A DNA stretch of 64,000 bases from Caulobacter rhizosphaerae (GTDB lineage: Bacteria > Pseudomonadota > Alphaproteobacteria > Caulobacterales > Caulobacteraceae). This document shows positions 26,167 to 34,213 of the stretch, piece by piece. Location of the stretch: contig NZ_CP048815.1 of NCBI RefSeq assembly GCF_010977555.1, positions 2,596,501 to 2,660,500 of the forward strand. Direction: 5' to 3'. Position 1 is the first letter of the stretch. The number at the start of each line of letters is the position of its first letter. The translations under genes and the position numbers were made by a program. The notes beneath the pieces were generated by a model. That model saw only the letters and a program-made list of their open reading frames with translations. It did no database searches and was not told where the DNA came from.

Positions 26167-26321
26167 GCCAGGGAGATGCCTCAAGCTCGGCGCCGGGGAA
26201 AGCCGTCCCAGGGGCCGTTTACACTTCGACACAGTTCGTCAGGCCCGCGCAAACCAGGGATTGCACGGCGGAGGTCATATGGCGGCGTCGAGGGACACCG
26301 ACGCCATCCCATGGAGCCATC

Positions 26322-26729
26322 ATGCGCAAGACTTCCATCCTGGCCGCGAGCCTCTCGACCCTCGCGGTTCTGACCGCGATGGTCGCCGTCCCAGCCCAGG
26401 CTGGCCAGCACGGCCGGCTTGTCAGCGTCCAGGGCGCGCGCGGCCACGGCTATGTCCACAGCCGCGACGTCAGCCGTCAGCCCGGCGCGATCTCGGTGCC
26501 GCGCGGAACCCAGACCAACGCCGGTCGCGGCGTGGCCAGCAACCGCAACGCCAGCTGGGCCGACGGCGCCTATCACGGCGGGGCGTCACGCACGTTCAAC
26601 AACGGCGCCTCGGCCAGTCGCTCTACAGATGTCGTGAACAACGGCGACGGTACGGTTAGCTACGACTACTCACGCACCGGATATGACGGCTCGACGCGGT
26701 CTGTCAGCGGGACGACGACCCGCCCCTGA
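26322..26729 (+). CDS. Small secreted Gly/Ser/Asn-rich protein
   Basis: A 135-residue exported protein: signal peptide SILAASLSTLAVLTAMVAVP ending AQAG, then a mature domain rich in Gly, Ser, Arg and Asn with repeated turn motifs (NRNASWADGAYHGG, NNGDGTVSYDYSRTG). No enzyme motif and no named family recognised; it may be a small periplasmic or surface protein. GGAG lies 6 bases before the ATG. It is divergent from the OmpR/EnvZ pair, making it the most likely target of that system. An intrinsic terminator lies directly behind it. Confidence 0.75.
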   Translation: MRKTSILAASLSTLAVLTAMVAVPAQAGQHGRLVSVQGARGHGYVHSRDVSRQPGAISVPRGTQTNAGRGVASNRNASWADGAYHGGASRTFNNGASASRSTDVVNNGDGTVSYDYSRTGYDGSTRSVSGTTTRP

Positions 26730-26744
26730 TCGAACCCGTCCAGG

Positions 26745-26795
26745 CCCGCCGCGCCTTTCTTCCTCCCCCGATGCGAAGGGCGCGGCGGGTATTTT
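26745..26795 (+). terminator. Intrinsic terminator after small secreted protein gene
   Basis: CCCGCCGCGCC at 26745-26755 pairs with GGCGCGGCGGG at 26779-26789, followed by TATTTT. The stem is very stable and the tail T-rich. It would reduce read-through from the small secreted protein gene into the EF-hand gene 14 bases downstream. Confidence 0.75.
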
Positions 26796-26808
26796 CCGGA
26801 GCCTGAAG

Positions 26809-27225
26809 ATGAAGATCCTGATCCTGTCCGCCTGCCTGATCATGATGGCCGCCTCTACCGCCCAGGCCGCCGCGCGTACGCCCGGCGCCGGGCTCGACAA
26901 GGCCGACGCCAACCACGACGGCTATGTCACTCGTGACGAGTTCAAGGCTTTGCGCGCGGCGCAGTTTGCACGCCTCGACCGCAACGACGACGGCGTGGTG
27001 TCGTTGTCCGAATTCCCGCGCTTGGCCAAGTCCACCCGTTCCAAGGCCCAGGCGTTGAAGGCGGTGATCACCCGCGCCGACCGTGATGGCGACGGACGGG
27101 TGGCCCGCGCCGAATTCGTCGATGGACCCGCGCCGCTGTTCGACCGCGCCGACCGTGACCATGATGGCCGCCTGTCACGCGAAGAGGTCGCCGCCCTTCG
27201 TGATCAGCTTGAGAGTCTGAAATGA
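26809..27225 (+). CDS. Exported EF-hand calcium-binding protein
   Basis: A protein of 138 residues with a signal peptide (MKILILSACLIMMAASTAQA) and four EF-hand loops: DANHDGYVTRDEF, DRNDDGVVSLSEF, DRDGDGRVARAEF and DRDHDGRLSREEV. All keep the Asp/Asn and terminal Glu ligands, so calcium binding in the periplasm is well supported; the downstream effect is unknown. ATG 26809 is preceded by GGAG. Its stop overlaps the start of the esterase gene (ATGA), so the two are translationally coupled. Confidence 0.88.
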   Translation: MKILILSACLIMMAASTAQAAARTPGAGLDKADANHDGYVTRDEFKALRAAQFARLDRNDDGVVSLSEFPRLAKSTRSKAQALKAVITRADRDGDGRVARAEFVDGPAPLFDRADRDHDGRLSREEVAALRDQLESLK

Positions 27226-28154
27226 ACACCCGCCGACGCAAGACCGTGATGATCGCCTTGGCGGCGGCGCTACTGACCAGCGCTGGCGCGGTCGAGGCCG
27301 CCCAGCTCGGCCTAGGGCTACGCGGTAAACTGCGGCAGCGCCTGCAGCAGAAGAGGGCCGAGGAGGAGCGCCCGATCGACCTGCAGGCGATCGCCCCCGG
27401 CGCCCGTAAGCTGACCGACGCCTACGGAACCGACGCCGCCCAGCGGCTGGACGTCTATATCCCGCCGGGCGCCCGCAACGCGCCGATCCTGATCATGGTG
27501 CACGGCGGGGCGTGGATGGTCGGCGACAAGGCCAACACGGGCTCAGTCGAGAACAAGCTCAAGCACTGGCTGACCCGGGGCTGGATCGTGGTCAGCGTCA
27601 ACTACCGCATGCTGCCTTACGCCATGGCCTACGAGCAAGCCGAAGACGTCGCTGAAGCGGTGCAGTGGGCGCAGGGCTATGCCGAGGATTGGGGCGGGGA
27701 CCCCGGGAAGATCATCCTGATGGGTCATTCAGCCGGCGCGCACCTCGTGGCGCTGGTGTCGTCCAAACCCGAGCTGGTTGGTCAGCCGTGGGCGGGAACC
27801 GTGGTGCTGGACTCGGCGGCCATGCAGCTGTCGCGGACCATGGCCGGCCGCCACCCCGGCTTTTACGACCGGGCGTTCGGCGACGATCCGGCCTATTGGA
27901 CCAAGGCCTCGCCGATGGACCAATGGACGCCCAAGGCCGTGCCGATGATGCTGGTCTGCTCGACCCAGCGTCCCGATGATCCCTGCGACGACGCCAGGCG
28001 GTTCCAGGCCAAGGCGAAGGCGGGCGGTCGCGACATGCCGGTCCTGCCCCAGGACCTCTCCCACGCCGAGATCAACCGAACTCTGGGCCTGCTGGGCGCC
28101 TATACCAGCGCCGTGGACGCTTTCATCTCCAGCCGATCGTCGATGCGGCATTAG
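27222..28154 (+). CDS. Secreted alpha/beta hydrolase (esterase)
   Basis: A 310-residue alpha/beta hydrolase with an N-terminal signal peptide (IALAAALLTSAGAVEA). It has the HGGAW oxyanion motif of the hormone-sensitive-lipase/BD-FAE-like group, a GHSAGAH nucleophile elbow, an acid residue in the QRPDDPCDD segment and a late LSHAEIN histidine. It probably cleaves small acyl esters, possibly acetyl or feruloyl groups on polysaccharide. Coupled to the EF-hand gene by a 4-base overlap. Confidence 0.88.
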   Translation: MNTRRRKTVMIALAAALLTSAGAVEAAQLGLGLRGKLRQRLQQKRAEEERPIDLQAIAPGARKLTDAYGTDAAQRLDVYIPPGARNAPILIMVHGGAWMVGDKANTGSVENKLKHWLTRGWIVVSVNYRMLPYAMAYEQAEDVAEAVQWAQGYAEDWGGDPGKIILMGHSAGAHLVALVSSKPELVGQPWAGTVVLDSAAMQLSRTMAGRHPGFYDRAFGDDPAYWTKASPMDQWTPKAVPMMLVCSTQRPDDPCDDARRFQAKAKAGGRDMPVLPQDLSHAEINRTLGLLGAYTSAVDAFISSRSSMRH

Positions 28155-28256
28155 CGGTCCGGCGGCTGGCTAGCGCTAAAGTGCGCCTGGCGGGGCATGG
28201 GCCGCGAAAGACAAGTCTTGAGGTTACCATTCCCCGCTAAGGATCTTTCAGACGAC

Positions 28257-28460
28257 ATGCGTCCTGTTCGCCAGATCGCCTTTTATATTGTCCTGCTCTT
28301 GGGGCATTCCCGTCCTCCCTTGGCCAAGGCCGAAACGATCGCTCATCCCGACAACGGCGCGGCGCGGGTGGAATATTTCCTAAGCAGGCCGAGCGGTGAG
28401 GGGCCCCGGCCCACCATCATCTTTCTCCACGGCTACCAGTCGCCGGACGCCCGACGGGGC
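28257..28460 (+). pseudogene. Alpha/beta hydrolase, N-terminal fragment
   Basis: From ATG 28257 the frame encodes a signal-like segment (QIAFYIVLLLGHSRPPLAKA), then ARVEYFLSRPSGEGPRPTII and FLHGYQSPDARRGA, the normal opening of a secreted dienelactone-hydrolase-like or prolyl-oligopeptidase-like enzyme including the HG oxyanion pair. Family resemblance ends near 28460 and the frame continues as unrelated arginine-rich sequence to a stop at 28569. The nucleophile and the rest of the fold are missing. The break is near the start of the nitric oxide reductase fragment, so one deletion may have made both. Confidence 0.6.
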
Positions 28461-28572
28461 GCAGTTCGGACACGAAATCCCCGTCAAGGTACTAGCGCGG
28501 CGAAGGTCCGGGATCGGGGCCGATCTCAAGGTCGGCTTCTGGCGCTCTCGTCGCTCGGCCTGATCGGCTGAA

Positions 28573-29355
28573 GTGGGGCTTGTGCGCATGTCGGTGGCCG
28601 CGACGTCGGTATTGCTGGCGACGATCATCTTCTTGGGCGGCGGCGTGCTGGGCATGTTCCACCACATCTATTTCAGCGGCACCCCGACCGCAGTGATCGC
28701 CCTGGGCTCGGTATTCTCGGCGCTCGAGGTCGTGCCGCTGATGGTCGTCGGGTTCGAGGCCTACAACCGGCTGAAGTTCGAGCATCGGCACGGCTGGCAG
28801 GAAGCCTATCGCTGGCCGTTCGCCTTCTTCACCAGCGTGCTCGTGTGGAATCTGGTCGGCGCCGGCCTGTTCGGGTTCTTCATTAATCCGCCCCTCGCGC
28901 TCTACTACATGCAGGGGCTCAACACGACGGCGACCCATGCCCATGCCGCCCTGTTCGGCGTCTACGGCATGCTTGGCATCGGCCTGACCCTGTTTTGTAT
29001 GCGCGGGCTCTCGGACCCGGCCCGCTGGAACAATGGGTTGCTGGCGACATCGTTCTGGTGCCTCAATATTGGCCTGGCGATGATGGTGCTCCTTTCGCTC
29101 TTCCCGCAGGGCCTGTTGCAGGCCTACCAGAGCTTCACCCGCGACTACGCCTACGCGCGCAGCGCCGAGGTCATCCACAGCCCGCTGATGCAAGCGCTGG
29201 TATGGATGCGGGTGCCGGGCGATCTGGTGTTCACGGTGGGCGTGGCCGCCTTCATCATCTTCATGGTGGGCGCCCTGTTTGGCCGCCATCGGCAAGACGA
29301 CACCGCCGACACGCCCCTTCCGGATCTTGAGCCCGTCGTTGTCAGGGGCGGATGA
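28573..29355 (+). pseudogene. norZ: Quinol-dependent nitric oxide reductase, C-terminal fragment
   Basis: The 260-codon frame matches only the C-terminal third of single-subunit qNOR (usual length about 750): VRMSVAATSVLLATIIFLGG, GMFHHIYFSGTP with the paired histidines that bind heme b3 and non-heme iron, FSALEVVPLMVVG, and NTTATHAHAALFGVYGMLG. At least six membrane segments remain. The N-terminal extension, the first histidine ligands and half of the core helices are missing, and an in-frame stop lies just upstream of 28573. NO reduction cannot be expected. It could still be translated from GTG 28573 or ATG 28588. Confidence 0.75.
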
Positions 29356-29629
29356 CGGTCCGGCGCCTCAGGTTCGAGGCGTCCGGCGTCTGGGACGGTC
29401 CTGAGTTCCGATTCTGGCGCAGGTCGCCGAAACCAGCTGGGCGGGGCGGAGGTCGAACCGACCGATCCTGCGGCTTCGACTGCCCTACTCAATCGGCAGT
29501 AAGGTTCCGGTGACGGCGGGCCGTGTAGATCGATGACGTGGTTTTGCTCCTGGCTTGGTCCCCTCCGGAGTCGTCGTGTTGGTGGGCGCTGGCGAAGGCC
29601 CTCGTTCGAGAGAGGCGGGCCGATTTGCT

Positions 29630-30094
29630 TCAGACGCAACGGGTCATGAAGACGCTGTTCGGGTCGGACTTGTAGGGTCCAAAGGGCGCGCAATCCGAAA
29701 AGCCATTGCGGGCATAGAGGGCCCGGGCGGCGACGAAGAAGTCGCTGGCCCCGGTCTCCAGGCTCAGACGTGAGAGGCCCAGCGCGGCCGCGTGGCTCAG
29801 AAGATGGTCCAGGATGGCTTGGCCGACCCGACGACGCCGGAAGGCGGCAGCGGTGTGCATCGACTTGATTTCGCCGTGGCCCTCATCCAATCGCTTGACT
29901 GCACCCACGCCGGCTAGGTCCTCGCCGTCCCAGGCGGCGAAGAAGTCGAGATCGGCCTCCCGCATGGCGTCCAGCGGCATGACGTGGCAACTCTCCTCCG
30001 GAGCGGTTGAGCGCATCGCGGCGAAGTGGCCGCCTAATAGGGCGACTACTCTGGTGTCGTCGAAGTCGCCGGGGACGATTCGGAGCGCGGTCAT
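29630..30094 (-). CDS. GNAT-family acetyltransferase
   Basis: A 154-residue GNAT domain: EIKSMHTAAAFRRRRVGQAI supplies the acetyl-CoA pyrophosphate loop (RRRVGQAI), followed by LSLETGASDFFVAARALYAR and NGFSDCAPFGPY, typical of the YsnE/PhnO-like small-molecule acetyltransferase group. The substrate is unknown. It is transcribed divergently from the ROK regulator across a 342-base gap. Its 3' end lies about 270 bases from the nitric oxide reductase fragment. Confidence 0.88.
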   Translation of the reverse strand: MTALRIVPGDFDDTRVVALLGGHFAAMRSTAPEESCHVMPLDAMREADLDFFAAWDGEDLAGVGAVKRLDEGHGEIKSMHTAAAFRRRRVGQAILDHLLSHAAALGLSRLSLETGASDFFVAARALYARNGFSDCAPFGPYKSDPNSVFMTRCV

Positions 30095-30436
30095 GGTCAG
30101 GTCGTCTTGCTGTTGATGATTAGGTAGCGGCTAGGAATATCGCAGGGATTCCCGATCCGGTTGAAGGTCGTGTTTCTGGAGCAGATCGAAGGTCAGTTCT
30201 TGGCGCGACGTCGCCGCGCCAGGATCGGGGCAGGGGTAGCCGAATGCAGAGATAACGCGGCTCGGCCGGACAAGACTGCGCTTTCGGTCGGCTCGAATCT
30301 CGAAATACTATGACGGGCGAGCCGGGAGGGTGGAGACCGACGGCCAGCCCGATATGGTGTTCCACTCGCTTCATGTGCCGGCGCCCAAGATGGCCGCCGA
30401 TCGTCACCCACGAGATTGTAGAGAGCATACGTTTCC
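30095..30436. other. Divergent promoter region, GNAT gene and ROK regulator
   Basis: A gap of 342 bases without a supported gene. It must contain promoters for both flanking genes. The palindromic operator seen before the fructokinase and TonB receptor genes is not present here, so the ROK regulator does not obviously repress itself through that site. Confidence 0.45.
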
Positions 30437-31570
30437 ATGGCGCGCGGCAGCAATTCCAATGGCGTACGCCGCTACAACGAACGTCTGGTGCTCTCCACGA
30501 TCCGCCGGTTGAATGGAGCCTCGAAGGCCGAGCTCGCCAGGATAACCGGCCTGTCTCCGCAAGCGGCGCTTCGCATCGTGGAGGATTTGGAAGCCGATGG
30601 CCTGCTCGTGGTCGCCGGCCGCCGCACGGGCGGCATGGGGCAGCCCTCGACGATCTACAAGATTAATGGCGAAAACGGCTATACGATCGGCGTGGAGATC
30701 GGCCGCAACCGGCTCACTTGCGTCCTGCTCAATTTCGACGGCGTGGTTTTGGCTACGCAATCGCGGGCCATGACCTTTCCCGACCGATCGGTGGTCATCG
30801 ACGAAGTCGTCGAGTTCGCGCGGACCCAGTTAGCGGCCTTGAAGCCGGAACAGCGGGACGCGTTCCTGGGGGTGGGCATCGCCATGCCTTGGTTTATCGG
30901 GGCCTGGCGGGAGGAAATCGGCGTTTCGGTGGCTCAGGCTCGCGAATGGAGCGGCGATGACGTCGAGCACGCCTTCCGCTCGGCCCTGAGCTGCCCTGTG
31001 TTTTTCGAGAACGACGGCAACGCCGCAGCTCTGGCCGAACTGCTTTGCGGGGTCGGATTGGGGGTCGAAAACTACCTCTACTTCCACATCGGCGCCTTCG
31101 TCGGCGGCGGGCTGGTGATCGGTGGCCAGATCCACCAGGGGCGCCACGGCAACGCCGCGGCCCTGGCGTCAATGCCGGTCCCGGGCGAAAACGGGCAGGA
31201 CTTTCTGCTGCATCGAGCCTCGCTCTACAGCCTGGAAGCCGCCCTCGGTTCGGGAAACGACGAGGCCGCCCGCGAGACGTGGCTGGCGACTTGCGCGCAG
31301 GCGCTGGCCTTCGTCGTTCTGAGCACCAACAGCCTTTTGGACCTCGACGCGATCATTCTCAGCGGCGCGCTTGACGCCGGCATGGTTGAGGCGCTCGCCG
31401 ACCGGGTTAAGGCCAACATCGCCGCGACCGCGCCGATTGACTTCTTCAAGCCCCAACTTCTGATTGGAGCTCTCCGCGAAGCCGCGCCGGCGGTGGGGGC
31501 AGGGCTCCTGCCGCTTTATGCCAGCTACAGTCCCAACCTCGGATCGCTGCTGAAAGGCGACGGAAACTAA
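30437..31570 (+). CDS. ROK-family transcriptional regulator (probable fructose/fructan repressor)
   Basis: A 377-residue NagC/XylR-like regulator: N-terminal winged helix (RRYNERLVLSTIRRLNGASK, AELARITGLSPQAALRIVED), then a ROK domain with ENDGNAAALAE and GGGLVIGGQIHQGRHGNAA. The ATP-binding DxGGT motif is degraded to EIGRNRL and the CxCGxxGCxE zinc motif is missing, so it is a regulator rather than a kinase. It precedes a fructokinase-porter-GH32 operon and a GH32/TonB receptor group. Two matching palindromes inside those promoters are its probable operators, with a sugar or sugar phosphate as likely inducer. That link is inference from position. Confidence 0.88.
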   Translation: MARGSNSNGVRRYNERLVLSTIRRLNGASKAELARITGLSPQAALRIVEDLEADGLLVVAGRRTGGMGQPSTIYKINGENGYTIGVEIGRNRLTCVLLNFDGVVLATQSRAMTFPDRSVVIDEVVEFARTQLAALKPEQRDAFLGVGIAMPWFIGAWREEIGVSVAQAREWSGDDVEHAFRSALSCPVFFENDGNAAALAELLCGVGLGVENYLYFHIGAFVGGGLVIGGQIHQGRHGNAAALASMPVPGENGQDFLLHRASLYSLEAALGSGNDEAARETWLATCAQALAFVVLSTNSLLDLDAIILSGALDAGMVEALADRVKANIAATAPIDFFKPQLLIGALREAAPAVGAGLLPLYASYSPNLGSLLKGDGN

Positions 31571-31587
31571 GCTCGGCGATTTCCTCG

Positions 31588-31620
31588 TTGACAGACTAAA
31601 TCACATAACTAGATTTAGTC
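31588..31620 (+). promoter_or_regulatory. Promoter with palindromic operator, fructokinase operon
   Basis: TTGACA at 31588-31593 and TAGATT at 31610-31615 form a plausible -35/-10 pair with a 16-base spacer. An inverted repeat lies between and over them: ACTAAATC at 31595-31602 and GATTTAGT at 31612-31619, separated by 9 bases and extended by a G/C pair outside. The same repeat with identical spacing occurs before the TonB receptor gene. The position fits steric repression, most likely by the ROK protein. Confidence 0.75.
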
Positions 31621-31670
31621 CCATAACGTCGCCATGCGACGCAGTGCGCCGCCAAGGCGCCTGGGAGGAA

Positions 31671-31766
31671 ATGATGGTTCTCGACCAGTCGTATCGCGCC
31701 GCGCTCAGCCGTCAGCGGCGATCTGCCCTTCATCGCCTTCCAGCGCCATGTCGCCCCAAGACCTGA
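31671..31766 (+). other. Short leader reading frame in fructokinase operon 5' region
   Basis: A strong ribosome site (GGGAGGAA) sits just before tandem ATG codons at 31671 and 31674, opening a 31-codon frame (beginning MMVLDQSYRAAL, arginine-rich, ending CRPKT). It lies between the operator and the fructokinase start. The TonB receptor leader has the same GGGAGGAAA block and a longer frame. It could be a translated leader peptide or a ribosome/sRNA-binding element; no coding resemblance is known to me. Confidence 0.35.
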
Positions 31767-31874
31767 CCCTGCTCGGCGTCGAGCGCTGACCAGGCCTTCG
31801 CCTGCGCAGGGGCGTCTCCTGCAGGGCGCGGGCGCTGCGTCGACCATCCGATCCTTTTCCAAGAGTAGTAGTCC

Positions 31875-32843
31875 ATGGCGGAACCCAATCTGTTCGGCGG
31901 CATCGAAGCGGGCGGCACCAAGTTCTTGTGCGGCGTAGCCGACGAGAATGGCGTCGTGCTCGATCAGATCCGCATACCGACGACGACCCCGGATGAGACG
32001 CTGAGCGCGGCGAGCGCCTTCTTCGCTCGGGCCCAAGGGCGACATGGCCCGTTGGCGGCGCTGTCGATCGGCAGCTTCGGGCCGCTTTCCCTGCGCGCCA
32101 CGGCCCCCGACTATGGCTCCATCACCTCCACCCCTAAGGTCGGCTGGAGCCAGATTGATCTGCTTGGTCACTTTCGCCAGACCTTGGATGTGCCCATGGC
32201 GCTGGACACCGACGTCAACTGCGCCGCGGTTGGGGAGCTGTTGTTCGGCAGCGGGCGTGGCCTCGACACCTTCTGCTACGTGACGATCGGCACCGGTATC
32301 GGGGTGGGCCTGCTGATCGGCGGGGCGCCGCATGGCGGGGCCAACCATCCGGAAGCGGGTCACATTCGTCTCCCGCGGGCTGTGGGAGACCAGGCCTTCG
32401 ACGGCATCTGTCCGTTTCACGGCGACTGCCTGGAAGGCCTGGCCAGCGGGCCGGCCATTCGAGCCCGATGGGGCGTGCCGGCCGAGCAGCTTGCGCCTGG
32501 CCACCCGGCCTGGGGGATCATCGCCGACTACGTCGCCGGCCTCTGCGCCAGCCTGACCTACATCGTTCGCCCAGACCGGATCATCATCGGCGGCGGCGTC
32601 ATGCAGCCGGTCAACATGCATGAGCAGGTTCGCGCGTCGCTGGAGCGCCAACTGGCCGGCTACGACTCCAGCGTCGCGGGCCTGGACATGAACACCTATG
32701 TCGCCGCGCCGAGCGCCGGCGACTCGGCGGGCCTGACCGGCGCCCTGGCCATGGCCTATCGCATGATCACCCGCCAATGGCCCATGCACTGGGCCATTGG
32801 CGCGCAACAGAACGCCGCTTCAACCCTCGCGAAGGTCTCCTGA
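31875..32843 (+). CDS. scrK: ROK-family fructokinase
   Basis: This phosphorylates fructose with ATP in the cytoplasm. The 322-residue protein has the phosphate-1 loop GIEAGGTKF, ALDTDVNCAAVGE with the catalytic Asp, GTGIGVGLLIGG, and the zinc site formed around GHIRLP and CPFHGDCLEGLASG, all typical of bacterial ROK fructokinases of about 300 residues. First full-length gene of the operon fructokinase - MFS porter - GH32; the porter gene starts 3 bases after its stop. Controlled presumably by the operator at 31594-31620. Confidence 0.88.
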   Translation: MAEPNLFGGIEAGGTKFLCGVADENGVVLDQIRIPTTTPDETLSAASAFFARAQGRHGPLAALSIGSFGPLSLRATAPDYGSITSTPKVGWSQIDLLGHFRQTLDVPMALDTDVNCAAVGELLFGSGRGLDTFCYVTIGTGIGVGLLIGGAPHGGANHPEAGHIRLPRAVGDQAFDGICPFHGDCLEGLASGPAIRARWGVPAEQLAPGHPAWGIIADYVAGLCASLTYIVRPDRIIIGGGVMQPVNMHEQVRASLERQLAGYDSSVAGLDMNTYVAAPSAGDSAGLTGALAMAYRMITRQWPMHWAIGAQQNAASTLAKVS

Positions 32844-32845
32844 CC

Positions 32846-34213
32846 ATGACGACCACCGACACAGCGCTCGCGCCGCCTCTTCGATCCAGGGTTTCCCTGG
32901 TGATGGTTTTCTCCGCTCTGGGGGCGGCTTTGGGCGGCCTGCTTTTCGGGTTCGACACCGCCGTCATCTCCGGCGCGACCGGGGCCTTGCAAAGCCGTTT
33001 CGCCTTGAGCGATGGCGCGCTGGGCTTCACCGTCGCCTCGGCCTTGATCGGCACGGTGATCGGCTCACTGATCGCCGGCGCCCCGGCCGACCGCTTTGGC
33101 CGCAAGCCCATGCTGCTGGCTGTGGCGATCTGCTACGTGATCTCGTCGCTGGGCACGGGCCTGGCTTTCGATTGGTACAGCCTGATCGGCTTTCGCTTCC
33201 TGGGCGGCCTAGCCATCGGCGCAGCCTCGGTCGTCACGCCGATCTACATCGCCGAGGTCTCGCCCGCCCATGTGCGTGGCCGCCTGGTGGCGCTCAACCA
33301 GCTCAACATCGTCCTGGGCATCCTGCTGGCGTTCCTGTCCAACTATGCGATCGCCAGCCTCGCGCCGGCCGATGTCGCCTGGCGCTGGATGTTCGGCGTC
33401 GTGGCCGTTCCCTCCGCGCTCTTCCTGGTAGTCACCTTCATCCTGCCTGACAGCCCGCGCTGGCTGGTGGTGCAAGACCGCGATGAGGAAGCCCGCCGCG
33501 TCATGGCGCGTCTGGGCTTCCACGATCCGGCCGGCGAAGTGGTGCAAATGCGCGTGGCGGCCGATCGCGATGCGAGCAGGGCCAAGCCGAGCCTCTTCCA
33601 GGCGGCCTATTCGGCGCCGGTGGGCTGCGCCATCGCCATCGCCATGTTCAATCAGCTCTCGGGCATCAATGCGCTGCTCTACTACGCGCCGCGCATCTTC
33701 GAACTGGGCGGGGCAGGGGCCGACAGCGCCCTGCTGCAGTCGGTGGCCGTGGGCGGGACCAACCTGGTCTTCACCATCCTGGCGCTGTTCCTGATCGATC
33801 GCTTCGGCCGCAAGCCGCTGCTCTATTTCGGCTCTGTGGCGACTGCGGTGGCCCTGATTCTTGTGGGGCTGCAGTTGGAGAGCGCTCATCCCAACGGCGC
33901 GCTGGTGCTTCTGGGCCTGTTGGGCTTCATCGCCGCCTTCGCCATCTCGCAAGGCGCGGTGATCTGGGTGTTCATCTCGGAAGTCTTTCCCAGCGCCGTG
34001 CGCGGCAAGGGCCAGGCGCTGGGCAGCACCACCCATTGGGTGATGGCCGCCGCGATCACCTGGGCGTTCCCGGTCTTCGCCGCCCATGTCGGCGGCTGGG
34101 TCTTCGCCTTCTTCGGCGCGATGATGCTGCTGCAGTTTTTCTGGGTCTGGAAGGTGATGCCTGAGACTAACGGCGTCGCGCTCGAGGACATGGACGTTCG
34201 GAGGGTCCATTGA
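32846..34213 (+). CDS. MFS sugar porter
   Basis: A 455-residue, 12-helix major facilitator of the sugar-porter family: GLLFGFDTAVISGA in helix 1, DRFGRKPMLL in loop 2-3, IYIAEVSPAHVRGRL after helix 4, NQLSGINALLYYAP in helix 7, DRFGRKPLLY in loop 8-9 and PETNG before the C-terminus. It probably imports fructose, sucrose or glucose by proton symport across the inner membrane, inferred from its place between fructokinase and a GH32 gene. The ATG is 2 bases after the fructokinase stop, and its own stop overlaps the GH32 start. Confidence 0.9.
   Translation: MTTTDTALAPPLRSRVSLVMVFSALGAALGGLLFGFDTAVISGATGALQSRFALSDGALGFTVASALIGTVIGSLIAGAPADRFGRKPMLLAVAICYVISSLGTGLAFDWYSLIGFRFLGGLAIGAASVVTPIYIAEVSPAHVRGRLVALNQLNIVLGILLAFLSNYAIASLAPADVAWRWMFGVVAVPSALFLVVTFILPDSPRWLVVQDRDEEARRVMARLGFHDPAGEVVQMRVAADRDASRAKPSLFQAAYSAPVGCAIAIAMFNQLSGINALLYYAPRIFELGGAGADSALLQSVAVGGTNLVFTILALFLIDRFGRKPLLYFGSVATAVALILVGLQLESAHPNGALVLLGLLGFIAAFAISQGAVIWVFISEVFPSAVRGKGQALGSTTHWVMAAAITWAFPVFAAHVGGWVFAFFGAMMLLQFFWVWKVMPETNGVALEDMDVRRVH

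Noticed and set aside
27222..28154. Possible inactive hydrolase like the one fused to the regulator
   Set aside because: Here the nucleophile elbow GHSAG, the HGGAW motif and a late His are all intact, so it is probably an active esterase.
30193..30459. Minus-strand frame in the GNAT/ROK divergent gap
   Set aside because: It overlaps the ROK regulator start, is rich in Arg/Pro/Ser and has no ribosome site.
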